NCBI GenBank assembly: GCA_014647935.1
Contig: BMQD01000004.1
Coordinates: 82,155-146,154, forward strand
Direction of reading: 5' to 3'
Length of the DNA: 64,000 nucleotides
Origin: Planomonospora parontospora
GTDB lineage: Bacteria; Actinomycetota; Actinomycetes; Streptosporangiales; Streptosporangiaceae
Shown here: positions 1 to 8,039 of the stretch, in pieces
Layout of the letters: every line of letters starts with the position of its first letter
Position numbering within the stretch: the first letter of the stretch is position 1
The notes under the pieces: generated by a model
The model's input: the letters and a program-made list of their open reading frames with translations, nothing else
Databases searched by the model: none
What the model was told of the DNA's origin: nothing
Position numbers and translations under genes: made by a program

Positions 1-2686
1 TCACCGTCTTCGGGGCGATGAACAGCCGCTCGCCGATCTCCCGGTTGGGCAGCCCGTCGGCCACCAGTGCGAGCACCTCCCGCTCGCGGCCCGTCAGCGC
101 CGCCGTCCGGTCCGGGCCGGCCGGCTCCGGCTCGGACCTCCGGACCGGGCCGAAGCGCGCCCGCCGTCCCAGCGCCGCCAGGGAGTCGCCCAGCGGCCGG
201 GCGCCGAGGGACTCGGCGGTCTTGACGGCCTGCTCCCACTCCTCCAGCGCGGCGGCGCGGTCGCCGGCGGCCAGCAGCGCCTCGGCCAGCCGCCACCGGG
301 AGCGCGCGACCTCGTAGACGAACCCGTAGTCGAAGGCCTCCGCCACCGCGCGCCAGGCCCCGGCATCGAGCCTGCCGTGGACGCGGTGCCACTCGGCCTC
401 GGCCCGCAGCAGCCAGGCCGTACCCTCGCGTCCCATCCCGGTCCGCGCCGCGCTCCGCGCCCGGCCGAGCAGCGCGTCGGCCCCGTCGGCGCGGCCCAGC
501 TCGGCCAGCGCCCAGAGGCCGACCGCGGCGATGCGGATGCTGCCGGTGTCGGAGGGCTCCAGGACGCCGAGCACCGCGGTGACGTGGTCCAGTGCCCGCT
601 CGGGCTCACCCCGCCAGAGGGCGTGCTCGGCGGCCAGCCCCCGGGACATGTACGCCACCAGGGAGTCCCGCCAGAACGGCCGGAGCCAGGCCAGCCGCTC
701 GTCGACCTCCGGCACGCCCATGGCCACCTCGACGAAGAGCGCGAACGAGGACAGGATCGCCTCGGGGATCGTGCCGACCCGCCGGCCGAACCCCGCGGCG
801 CGGGCCTGCTCCCACTCCCCGGCCGTGTAGTGGATCAGGAAGCGGAGGAACCGCAGGTCGGTGCCGTAGGTGCTCCACGACAGGCCGGTCTCGGCCGCCA
901 GCCGGATGCCGCGGTCGGCGGTCGCGGCGGCCTCGGCCATGGCGCCCCGCTCGAACTGGATCCGGGTGTAGTGGAACAGCCCCCGCAGGTCCATCGCGAG
1001 GTCACCGGACTCCTCGGCCGCGACCTGGGCGAACAGCTCCTCGGCCCGGTCCCGGTCACCGTCGAACTCCGCGCAGGAGGCGAGCATGATCAGCGCGCTC
1101 TTCTCCGCGTCCCGGGCCCCGGCGGCACGGGCCACCTCCAGGGCCCGCCCGGCCAGCGGCTCGGCTTCGGCGTGCCGCTCGGTCCAGAAGACGGTCCGCG
1201 CGAAGGTCGCCAGCGCCCGGCCCAGCAGCGGCCCCTCGGGGGCCGCCTCGACGGCGGCCTGGGCGATCTCCAGCGCCTCCGTCTCCTGGCCGGCGTCGTA
1301 GAGGTAGTAGGCCAGCCGTTCGCACACCTCCGCCGACGGCGGCAGCGCCCGCACGTGCGCGACCGCCCGGTGGTTGTCGCCCATGTCGGCCGCGGCGGCG
1401 GCGGTGCGCAGCGCGAGGCGGGTGTGGTCCGTCCCGGCGAGGCGCTCGGCGTCGTCGACCCGGTCCCAGAGGCCGAGCGCCCGCTCGAAGTGGCGGTGCG
1501 CCTCCGCCGGGGCGCCGAGCCGCTCGGCCCGGCGCCCCGCCTCGACCGAGGCGGCCAGCGCCCCGGAGAGGTCGTGGGCCGCCAGGTAGTGGTGGGCGAG
1601 CTCCGCCGCGCTGGCGTTCCGCTCGGTCAGCAGCCGGGCGAACTCGGCGTGCAGGCGGGTCCGCTCGCCGGGCAGCAGGTCGGTGTAGACGGCCTCCTGG
1701 AGCAGGGCGTGGCGGAAGGCGTAGCCGTACTCGCCGGACGGGCGGATGAGCCCTCGCGAGACGATCTCCCGCATGGCCTCCTCGAAGGCCAGCTCGTCCA
1801 GGCCGGAGGCCTCGCGGAGCAGGTCGTGGTCGGCCTTCCGCCCGGCGACGGCCGCGCCGCGCAGCACCCGCTGGGCGGACTCGGAGAGCAGTTCGGAGCG
1901 GGAGAGCAGCAGGCTGGCCAGGCCGTCGGTCATCGCGCAGCCCTCGGTCGCCGCCTCCAGGAGCTCCTCGGCGTAGAACGGGTTGCCCTCGGCCCGGTCG
2001 ACGACCTCGTCGATCATGCGGGCGTCGGTCCCGCCGAGCAGGGCGACGTAGTCGGCCATCTCGCCGCGGTCCAGCGGGCTCAGTTCGACGGACGTCACCG
2101 AGGGGAGCCGCTTGAGCTCGGCGAGGACCCGGCGGAGCGGGTGGCGGCGGTGGATGTCGTCGGTGCGGTAGGTGCCGACCAGGCAGACGCGCTCGCCCTG
2201 GAGCATCCGGCTGAGGAAGACCACCAGGTCGCGGGTGGACTGGTCGGCCCAGTGCAGGTCCTCCAGGATCAGCAGCACGGGCTGGGCGGACAGGAAGCCG
2301 AGCACCGAGCCGAACAGCTGCTGCTGGGTGAGGGCGGAGGCGCTCTCCGGCCCGGCGTCGGTGCCGCCGGGCAGCAGCCTGCCGAGGACGGGCCGCGCGT
2401 CGAGCGCCGCGCGCAGCTCTCCGCGCACGTCGCGCAGGGCGTCGGCCAGCGGGAGGTACGGCAGGGTGTCGCCGAGCTCGGCGCACTGCCCGACGAGTAC
2501 GGCGAAGCCCTCCACCCGCGCCCGTTCGGCCAGTTCCGTGACGAGCCGCGTCTTGCCGATGCCCGCGTCCCCGCCGACCAGGGCGACCCCGGCCGTCCCC
2601 TCGGCGGCGGCGCGCAGCACGGCGAGCAGGCGATCAAGCTCCCCCAGTCGCCCTACCAGCGTGCTTTGCACCTTTTGCGGCTCCAC
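1..2686 (-). CDS. LuxR-family ATPase regulator (LAL type), 3' end cut by window
   Basis: Large ATP-dependent transcription regulator of the MalT/LAL type, probably cytoplasmic and DNA-binding. The reading frame gives a Walker A motif GGDAGIGKT at about residues 38-46, a Walker B stretch LLILEDLHWAD near residue 135, a long helical TPR-like middle, and a C-terminal LuxR helix-turn-helix beginning LTGREREVLALVADG. The helix-turn-helix is cut off by the window edge after the residues KTV, so the true 3' end lies outside. The start is uncertain: GTG at 2686 is chosen, with in-frame GTG codons at 2671 and 2710 as alternatives, and no strong Shine-Dalgarno is visible. It is transcribed away from the LysE exporter. 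The ligand and target genes cannot be read from the sequence. Confidence 0.88.
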   Translation of the reverse strand, partial: MEPQKVQSTLVGRLGELDRLLAVLRAAAEGTAGVALVGGDAGIGKTRLVTELAERARVEGFAVLVGQCAELGDTLPYLPLADALRDVRGELRAALDARPVLGRLLPGGTDAGPESASALTQQQLFGSVLGFLSAQPVLLILEDLHWADQSTRDLVVFLSRMLQGERVCLVGTYRTDDIHRRHPLRRVLAELKRLPSVTSVELSPLDRGEMADYVALLGGTDARMIDEVVDRAEGNPFYAEELLEAATEGCAMTDGLASLLLSRSELLSESAQRVLRGAAVAGRKADHDLLREASGLDELAFEEAMREIVSRGLIRPSGEYGYAFRHALLQEAVYTDLLPGERTRLHAEFARLLTERNASAAELAHHYLAAHDLSGALAASVEAGRRAERLGAPAEAHRHFERALGLWDRVDDAERLAGTDHTRLALRTAAAAADMGDNHRAVAHVRALPPSAEVCERLAYYLYDAGQETEALEIAQAAVEAAPEGPLLGRALATFARTVFWTERHAEAEPLAGRALEVARAAGARDAEKSALIMLASCAEFDGDRDRAEELFAQVAAEESGDLAMDLRGLFHYTRIQFERGAMAEAAATADRGIRLAAETGLSWSTYGTDLRFLRFLIHYTAGEWEQARAAGFGRRVGTIPEAILSSFALFVEVAMGVPEVDERLAWLRPFWRDSLVAYMSRGLAAEHALWRGEPERALDHVTAVLGVLEPSDTGSIRIAAVGLWALAELGRADGADALLGRARSAARTGMGREGTAWLLRAEAEWHRVHGRLDAGAWRAVAEAFDYGFVYEVARSRWRLAEALLAAGDRAAALEEWEQAVKTAESLGARPLGDSLAALGRRARFGPVRRSEPEPAGPDRTAALTGREREVLALVADGLPNREIGERLFIAPKTV

Positions 2687-2776
2687 GTCGGCGAGTATCC
2701 CACGGACCACCGACGTCCGGATTGGTCCGCCGGGGGCGCTCCGGATTGGCCTTCCTCCCGATGGGCGTCCCGCGCC

Positions 2777-2782
2777 TATGGT
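2777..2782 (+). promoter_or_regulatory. -10 box TATGGT of a likely leaderless promoter
   Basis: TATGGT ends exactly six bases before the ATG at 2789, so transcription would begin at or next to the start codon. No Shine-Dalgarno is present. The same geometry recurs at several other genes in the window. Confidence 0.45.
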
Positions 2783-2788
2783 CGGGGC

Positions 2789-3409
2789 ATGGTCTCGTTC
2801 TCCACACTCCTGCTGTTCTCCGCGGCGTCCCTGGCGCTGGTCCTCGTCCCCGGCCCGAACCACCTCTACATCGTCGCCCGCGGCGTCGCCCAGGGCCGGG
2901 CGGCCGGGATGGCCAGCGCCTTCGGCGTGGAGGTGGGCACCCTGGTGCACATCGCCGCGGCGGCGGCCGGGCTCTCCTACGTGATCGCCCGGTCGGCGAC
3001 CCTGTTCAACGCGGTCAAGTGGGCCGGGGTGGCCTACCTGCTCTACCTGGGGGTGCGGGCGCTGACGAGCCGGCCGGAGCCGGAGGTCCGGGAGACCGCC
3101 CCGCAGCCGCTGCGCTCGATCTTCCTCGAAGGGGTCGTCGTCAACGTCCTCAACCCCAAGGTGATCCTGTTCTTCCTGGCGTTCCTGCCGCAGTTAGTGG
3201 ACCCGGCGGCGGGCGCGGTCCCGCTGCAGATCGCCGTCCTGGGCGGGACGCTGCTGCTTCTGGGGCTGCTCTCCGACATGGTCTACGCCGCGGGGGCGGG
3301 TGCGCTCGGGCGGCGGCTGCGGAGCCGGGCGAGGCTGCTCGGCCGCGCCAGCGGGGCCGTCTACCTGGGGCTCGGCGTCGCGACCGCGTTCTCCGGCCGC
3401 TCGGTCTGA
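2789..3409 (+). CDS. LysE/RhtB family amino acid exporter
   Basis: Integral membrane exporter of about 206 residues, the usual length for the LysE/RhtB family, which exports amino acids or related small molecules. The sequence shows the N-terminal motif LVPGPNHLYIVARG, the conserved GxxxG-rich second helix, the family motif EGVVVNVLNPKVILFFLAFLP near the middle, and about six hydrophobic segments. The start at ATG 2789 matches the conserved family N-terminus and lies six bases after a TATGGT box, which suggests a leaderless transcript. It is divergent from the LuxR-type regulator. The substrate is not determinable. A second family member lies at 39967. Confidence 0.9.
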   Translation: MVSFSTLLLFSAASLALVLVPGPNHLYIVARGVAQGRAAGMASAFGVEVGTLVHIAAAAAGLSYVIARSATLFNAVKWAGVAYLLYLGVRALTSRPEPEVRETAPQPLRSIFLEGVVVNVLNPKVILFFLAFLPQLVDPAAGAVPLQIAVLGGTLLLLGLLSDMVYAAGAGALGRRLRSRARLLGRASGAVYLGLGVATAFSGRSV

Positions 3410-3497
3410 TCACCCTGGTCCCGCGGCCTCCCCCGTCCACCCTCCCCGGCCACCCGGCCGCAGTCACCCGGAACCGCCCACCTGGACCCGGCCACGG

Positions 3498-4238
3498 TCA
3501 CACACGGCTCTCCGACCGCTCCTCCCGATCGTGCGGGGCCGGGTCCACCTGGTCGCACAGGTCGTCCAGCAGGCGGGCCAGCGGGCCGGGGGCGGCGAGC
3601 ACCCCCAGGTGGCCGCGGCGCGGGAGGTGGATCAGCCGGCCGTTCCGGCAGGCCCGCAGGAAGGCCCGCTCGTCCGCCCGGAACGGGTCGCGGGCGCCGT
3701 TGACCAGCCACACCCGCCCCGGATACGCGGCCAGCGCCGCGAGCTGGTCGTGCCCGGCGACGGCCTCGACCACCTGGGGCGCGACCTCGCAGGACAGCCC
3801 GCCCGCCACGAGCGCCTCGCCCGCCGGACCCGGCAGCAGGCGGCGCAGGCCGTACGCGCTGATCCGGTTCGCGAGCCCGGGGTCGCGCGCGGCGAGGGAC
3901 GCCACGGACCGGTGGATCCCGGCGCGGCGGCCCGGGGAGGCCGTGCAGCCCATCGCGACCAGCCCCGCCACCCGGCCGGGGAACCGCCCGGCGGCGGCGA
4001 TCCCGACGTAGCCGCCGAGGGAGAGCCCGGCCACGACGGCCCGCCCGCCGCTCCCCGCGACGCCCTCGATCGCGTCGGCCACGGCCTGCACGGCCGCCTC
4101 CATGGTGAAGGGCTCCCCCCTCCTGCTCCCGTGCCCGGGCAGGTCGACGGCGGCCGAGGGCCGGTCGAGACGGGACCTGACCGGGTCCCACATGGTCGCG
4201 CTGACCCGGATCCCGTGGACGAAGACGATGGGCACCAT
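3498..4238 (-). CDS. alpha/beta hydrolase
   Basis: Cytoplasmic alpha/beta-hydrolase-fold enzyme of about 246 residues. Visible motifs are the oxyanion segment VFVHGIRVSATMWDP near the N-terminus, the nucleophile elbow GLSLGG (Ser), a late acidic residue in NGARDPF, and the catalytic His in RRGHLG. The start at ATG 4238 is supported by GGGAGG about six bases upstream. The gene is divergent from a TetR gene, with a perfect inverted repeat between them, so it is probably the target of that repressor. The substrate could be an ester, lactone or similar compound; nothing in the sequence fixes it. Confidence 0.88.
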   Translation of the reverse strand: MVPIVFVHGIRVSATMWDPVRSRLDRPSAAVDLPGHGSRRGEPFTMEAAVQAVADAIEGVAGSGGRAVVAGLSLGGYVGIAAAGRFPGRVAGLVAMGCTASPGRRAGIHRSVASLAARDPGLANRISAYGLRRLLPGPAGEALVAGGLSCEVAPQVVEAVAGHDQLAALAAYPGRVWLVNGARDPFRADERAFLRACRNGRLIHLPRRGHLGVLAAPGPLARLLDDLCDQVDPAPHDREERSESRV

Positions 4239-4264
4239 GACGGACCTCCCGCACCAAAGAAACA

Positions 4265-4282
4265 CAACGCACCGTTGCGTTG
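4265..4282. promoter_or_regulatory. probable TetR operator CAACGCA-CCGT-TGCGTTG
   Basis: Perfect 7-base inverted repeat with a 4-base spacer, in the short space between the divergent hydrolase and TetR genes and just upstream of the TATTAT box. Position and symmetry suggest a TetR-dimer operator controlling both genes. This is inferred from layout only. Confidence 0.6.
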
Positions 4283-4283
4283 C

Positions 4284-4289
4284 TATTAT
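4284..4289 (+). promoter_or_regulatory. -10 box TATTAT of a likely leaderless promoter
   Basis: TATTAT ends six bases before the ATG at 4296 and directly abuts the inverted repeat at 4265-4282. A bound repressor would therefore block this promoter, consistent with autoregulation. Confidence 0.5.
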
Positions 4290-4295
4290 CACCCC

Positions 4296-4868
4296 ATGGC
4301 ACCGCGCAGGGAACAGGAGATCTTCTCGGCCACGCTCGGCCTGCTCGCTGAGAAGGGCTACGAGGGGCTGACCGTGGAGGGCGTGGCGGAGCGGTCGGGG
4401 GTGAACAAGACCACGATCTACCGGTGGTGGCCGTCGAAGGCGGCGCTGCTGGCCGCCGCGCTCGTCGAGGCCGACGTGCTCACACTGGACCCGCCGGACA
4501 CCGGGAGCCTCAGGGGTGACCTGGAGGCCCTGGTCGGGCAGGTCGCCGCGCTGCTCACCCGGCCTCCCGCCGCGGACGTCGCGGTGGCCGCGCTCGGCGC
4601 CGCCGTGCACCACCCCGAGCTGGCGGACGTCGCCCGCCGCTTCTTCGCCGACCGCCTCGCCCGCGAGGAGCGGGTGTTCGAGCGGGCCGGACGGCGCGGC
4701 GAGCTCGCCGACGGCGCCGACCCCATGATGATCATGGATCTGCTGGGCGGCGCGGTGTGGCTGCGGGCGGTCTTCCGGGGACTCCCCGTCGACGAGGGCT
4801 TCGCCGCCGAAGCGGTCCGGACCGTCCTCGGCGGAGTCTCCCCGGAGCGCCCCCGAGACCTCGACTGA
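4296..4868 (+). CDS. TetR family transcriptional regulator
   Basis: TetR-type repressor of about 190 residues. Residues 5-50 form the canonical helix-turn-helix (FSATLGLLAEKGYEGLTVEG, then RSGVNKTTIYRWWPSKAALL). The rest is a helical ligand-binding domain without a recognisable subtype, except that the YRWWPSK motif is typical of the AcrR-like/TetR_C_16 group. The start at ATG 4296 lies six bases after TATTAT, and no Shine-Dalgarno precedes it. It most likely represses itself and the divergent hydrolase through the inverted repeat at 4265-4282. The inducer is unknown, plausibly a substrate of the hydrolase. Confidence 0.9.
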   Translation: MAPRREQEIFSATLGLLAEKGYEGLTVEGVAERSGVNKTTIYRWWPSKAALLAAALVEADVLTLDPPDTGSLRGDLEALVGQVAALLTRPPAADVAVAALGAAVHHPELADVARRFFADRLAREERVFERAGRRGELADGADPMMIMDLLGGAVWLRAVFRGLPVDEGFAAEAVRTVLGGVSPERPRDLD

Positions 4869-4967
4869 GTCTTCCCGGGACGCCCCGAAACCCCGCGACC
4901 TGCAGCCGCCCCGAAACCGCGGCTGAGCCGCTCCGGAACGCCCCCGAGACCCCGCGACCGGCTGAGC

Positions 4968-5007
4968 CGCTCCCGGAACGGGCCCGCGCGGGCCCGTTCC
5001 GGGAGCG
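4968..5007. terminator. 40-base perfect palindrome between convergent genes
   Basis: The arms 4968-4987 and 4988-5007 are exact reverse complements with no spacer. The hairpin lies between the TetR gene (+) and the minus-strand gene ending at 5045. It has no T-tract but could act as a bidirectional terminator or 3' mRNA stabiliser. The flanking 4869-4967 holds only imperfect GC-rich repeats and no gene. Confidence 0.6.
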
Positions 5008-5044
5008 CGCCGGGGACCCGGGCCGACGCGCGGGCCGTACGGGC

Positions 5045-6256
5045 TCAGCCCGTGAGCGCGCCCGGGATCCGGTCCAGGATCGGGTACGGCAGGAGCCCGT
5101 AGGCGAAGAAGTCGACCGCGCCGGCCCCGGCGGCCCGGACGGCCCGGACCTTCGCGGCTAGGCGGTCGGCCGAGTCGGTGTCCGGCGGACCCGGCCGGAG
5201 CACCACCCGCAGCTCCCGGTCCTTTCCGGTGGAACGCCGGTAGGCCGCCACGTCGTCGGCGATCCGGGCCGCGTCGCGGGCGTAGGCCAGGACGCCGAGC
5301 GAGGGCACCAGGTCGCCCAGCGCGACCAGGTCCACGCCGAGCTGCCAGGAGTCGTGCGCGGCGAGACCGGAGGAGGGCAGCCCGTCGGCGTAGCCCTTCA
5401 CCGACCCGGTGCCGTCCAGGAAGACCAGCCGGGAGCCCTCGGCCGAGACCGCCGCCGAGACCTCGGAGACCAGCGAGGTCACCGTCTCGGAGCGGGCCCG
5501 CGCGTAGGCCACCACCTCGGGCCCGGCGTAGGCGGTCAGCGCCGCCCGGGTCACCTCGCCCTGCGCGGGCGGGTCCCCGCCGAGCACGCCGTCCACGATC
5601 CTGGCGCACTCCTGGCGCGCGGCCCCGGCGTCGACGCCCAGGTCCGCGGCGCGGCGCAGGCAGAACCCGCAGAAGCAGAGCCCGAACAGGAAGGCGTCCA
5701 TCGGCCCGAGCGGGACGGCGCTCCGGTCGTGCCGGCACCCCTGCCCGTAGGGCGCGAAGTGCAGGGCCTCGGCGACCACGCCGTCGACGCCCTGCCGGGC
5801 CACCGCCCGGCCCAGCGCCACCGCGTAGAGGCGGACGTCGGGGTGGGACGGGCACAGGTCCTCGGCCGAGGCCGCGTCGCCGAAGCAGTTGCGCACGGTC
5901 ACGTCGGGGCAGGCCTCGCCCAGGGGGGCGCTGCGCAGGAAGGCGGCCCAGCCGTGCAGCCGGAGCCCCCGCTCGGCGGTGGCGCGCCGCAGGGCCGCCA
6001 GCGGCTCCTCCTCCGCCCCCGCCTGGACGGGCGGGACCAGGCGCAGGCCGCCGAAGAGGTCCTCGGGCGGGGCGAAGTGCGCGCCGTCGCCGCGGACCGT
6101 CACCCGGGACGAGCCGTGCGGGGTGACGTCGCGGGTCCGCCGGGAGGCCGCGGCCACGGTCACCCCGGTCACGCCGTACCCGGCGATCCGGTCGAGGACC
6201 TGCTCCGATCCCTCCCCCCGCACGTCCTCCACGTGGACGTACACAGAGCTGTCCAA
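5045..6256 (-). CDS. conserved hypothetical protein, barrel-like, of a D-amino-acid-type operon
   Basis: Soluble protein of about 403 residues that I cannot assign to a known reaction. It starts with MDSSVYVHVEDVRGEG, alternates beta and alpha segments in the manner of a TIM barrel, and has a cysteine cluster LCFCGFC near residues 215-221 that could bind metal. The start is TTG at 6256, chosen because GGGGAGG lies about four bases upstream. It is the last gene of an operon with the PLP deaminase and RidA, 30 bases after RidA. The context suggests a role in amino acid, D-amino acid or amino-glycan breakdown. A glycoside-hydrolase-like barrel is possible but unproven. Confidence 0.7.
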   Translation of the reverse strand: MDSSVYVHVEDVRGEGSEQVLDRIAGYGVTGVTVAAASRRTRDVTPHGSSRVTVRGDGAHFAPPEDLFGGLRLVPPVQAGAEEEPLAALRRATAERGLRLHGWAAFLRSAPLGEACPDVTVRNCFGDAASAEDLCPSHPDVRLYAVALGRAVARQGVDGVVAEALHFAPYGQGCRHDRSAVPLGPMDAFLFGLCFCGFCLRRAADLGVDAGAARQECARIVDGVLGGDPPAQGEVTRAALTAYAGPEVVAYARARSETVTSLVSEVSAAVSAEGSRLVFLDGTGSVKGYADGLPSSGLAAHDSWQLGVDLVALGDLVPSLGVLAYARDAARIADDVAAYRRSTGKDRELRVVLRPGPPDTDSADRLAAKVRAVRAAGAGAVDFFAYGLLPYPILDRIPGALTG

Positions 6257-6286
6257 GCCGCCTCCCCGTGCGCAGTCGCTCAGACT

Positions 6287-6673
6287 CTAACGCCCCTTGT
6301 AGGCCACGAAGTCGATCTCCACGAGGATGTCCATCAGCTGGGAACCGACGGTCGTGCGGACCGGGTAGGGCTTGGTGAAGTAGGACTTGTAGACCTCGTT
6401 GTAGGCGCCGAAGTCGCGCTTGAGGTGCTGCAGGTGGACCGTCGACTTCACCACGTCGTCGAAGCCCAGGCCGTGCGCGGCCAGGATCGCGCCGAGGTTG
6501 CGCATCACCTGGTGGGTCTGCGTCTCCACGTCGGTCCCGACGACCTCGCCCGTCACCGGGTCCAGCGGCCCCATGCCCGAGGTGTAGACGAAGTCGCCGA
6601 CCACGAGGCCCTGCGAGTAGGCCCCGACCGGCGCGGCGCCCTCGTCGGTCCGCAGTTCGAGCTTCTCGCTCAT
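6287..6673 (-). CDS. RidA family enamine/imine deaminase
   Basis: Small trimeric cytoplasmic protein of about 128 residues of the RidA/YjgF family, which hydrolyses reactive enamine/imine intermediates released by PLP dehydratases. Family landmarks are GAYSQGLVVGDFVYTSG, the substrate-carboxylate Arg in PVRTTVG, and the C-terminal VEIDFVAY with the conserved Glu. The start is set at ATG 6673 with GAGG about eight bases upstream; an in-frame TTG at 6688 is less likely. It sits 25 bases after the PLP deaminase gene. This makes functional sense: RidA would detoxify 2-aminoacrylate-type products of its neighbour. Confidence 0.92.
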   Translation of the reverse strand: MSEKLELRTDEGAAPVGAYSQGLVVGDFVYTSGMGPLDPVTGEVVGTDVETQTHQVMRNLGAILAAHGLGFDDVVKSTVHLQHLKRDFGAYNEVYKSYFTKPYPVRTTVGSQLMDILVEIDFVAYKGR

Positions 6674-6698
6674 GTCACCCGTCCTCAAGTGCGGAGTT

Positions 6699-7832
6699 TC
6701 AGAAATAGGTGTGGATCAGGTCGACGACCACGTGGTCGTCGTCCACCACCGGGATGACCCGCCACTTGTCGAAGGCGGTGCACGGGTGGGAGATCCCGAA
6801 CGACACCAGGTCCCCGGGCCTCACCGGCGAGTCCGGGGCGGTCCGCAGGACCGCGTGCTGATCGTAGAGCCTGGTCACCTCCGCACCGGCGAGGACCCCC
6901 CGGGGGATCGGCATGCCCTCGTCGAACGGGGCGTCCCGCTTGCCCATCCCGACCACGGCCAGGCCGGGCTCGGGCACGGAGAGCACGTGCGCCCAGACCT
7001 CCAGTGCCGGGCGCAGCTCGCCCTCGATCCGGTTGTACGGCGTGTGCTCGCGGTAGTGGCCGTCGTCGTGGGAGATGTAGGCGCCGCTGCGGAGCATGAT
7101 GGTCGCCTGGCAGGCGGCGAGCTCGCGGCTGACCACGTCGAACCACTGGCTGCCGCCCACCGACAGGATCGGGCGGCGGACCCGCAGGTGCTCCAGCGCC
7201 TCCAGCAGCCGGTGCAGGAAGGTCCGCACCTCGGCGGCCGAGGCCAGCGTGCCCTCGTACCCGGCGACGCCCGCGAGCTCCACTCCGGGCGCGGCCTGGG
7301 CCGCCGCGGCGACCTCCAGGAGCCCTTCGAGGGTCCGGCACCCCGCCCGCCCGCCCTCATGGCCGAGCTCGGCCAGCACCCGGAAGGGCCGGGGTCCGGC
7401 GTGCTTCGACAGCGTCTCGATCCCGGCCACCGAGTCGGCGAAGCAGAGCAGCTCGAACGACGGGTCCTCGGCGAGGTGCGCCGCGAGGGCGTCGAGCCCC
7501 GCCGGATCGAAGACCTGGTTGGCGATCGTGATCCGGGAGACGCCGAAGCCGCGCAGGATGAGCGCCTGGCTGGGGGTGGCGACGGTGAGCCCCCAGGCGC
7601 CCGCCTCCAGCTGGGCCGCCACCAGCTCGGGCGACATGGTCGTCTTGGCGTGCGGGACGAGCAGCATCCCGTGCCCGCTCGCGAAGGCCGCCAGCGTCTC
7701 GATGTTGTGCCGCAGCGCGCTGCGGCGGGCGGTCATCACCGGGAAGGTGAACGCCCCGCCGAACAGCGACGACCCCACGGCCGCGTCGGGATCCACGATC
7801 CCCTTCGCCAGTCCCTCGATCGGCCCCTTCAT
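6699..7832 (-). CDS. fold-type III PLP amino acid deaminase (D-serine dehydratase/D-threonine aldolase-like)
   Basis: PLP enzyme of about 377 residues in the alanine-racemase N-terminal/D-serine dehydratase-like family. The PLP lysine lies in VPHAKTTMSPEL near residue 62. The C-terminal D-ser-dehydratase domain ends with GISHPCTAFDKWRVIPVV, in which the His-x-Cys pair matches the zinc site known in eukaryotic D-serine dehydratases. The start at ATG 7832 has GGAGGG five bases upstream. It is the first gene of an operon with RidA and the barrel-like protein. The likely reaction is deamination or dehydration of a D- or beta-hydroxy amino acid to an enamine, with RidA completing hydrolysis. The exact substrate is not visible. 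Confidence 0.85.
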   Translation of the reverse strand: MKGPIEGLAKGIVDPDAAVGSSLFGGAFTFPVMTARRSALRHNIETLAAFASGHGMLLVPHAKTTMSPELVAAQLEAGAWGLTVATPSQALILRGFGVSRITIANQVFDPAGLDALAAHLAEDPSFELLCFADSVAGIETLSKHAGPRPFRVLAELGHEGGRAGCRTLEGLLEVAAAAQAAPGVELAGVAGYEGTLASAAEVRTFLHRLLEALEHLRVRRPILSVGGSQWFDVVSRELAACQATIMLRSGAYISHDDGHYREHTPYNRIEGELRPALEVWAHVLSVPEPGLAVVGMGKRDAPFDEGMPIPRGVLAGAEVTRLYDQHAVLRTAPDSPVRPGDLVSFGISHPCTAFDKWRVIPVVDDDHVVVDLIHTYF

Positions 7833-7982
7833 CGGCCCTCCACCGTGCGCGCGGTGCTCCGTGCTCCGCTTTCCCGAGGACCCTATCCGGCTCCGGAAGC
7901 CGTCCGCGCCCGGCGCCGGAGGGATTTGGGCCCTCCGCCCTATTGACCACGACGCGTCAGGAATGGTGCCATCTTCCCTTAA

Positions 7983-7999
7983 TTAGGAATCTTTCCTAA
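7983..7999. promoter_or_regulatory. operator-like palindrome TTAGGAA-TCT-TTCCTAA
   Basis: Perfect 7-base inverted repeat with a 3-base spacer, 41 bases upstream of the GH8 start and in an AT-rich island. From memory, GGAAA-like palindromes occur in front of secreted chitosanase and other polysaccharidase genes in actinomycetes. It is therefore a plausible site for a sugar-responsive repressor, but no matching regulator is adjacent. Confidence 0.55.
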
Positions 8000-8039
8000 C
8001 CAGCCTAACCAGTGCTGGCCGACGACAGAGAGGGCTCCC

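Noticed and set aside
377..2700. Very long open frame on the plus strand opposite the LuxR-type regulator
   Set aside because: It is antisense to a gene with clear Walker and helix-turn-helix motifs. High GC content creates long spurious frames, and its composition (Gly/Arg/Pro/Gln-rich, no domain) is that of a shadow.
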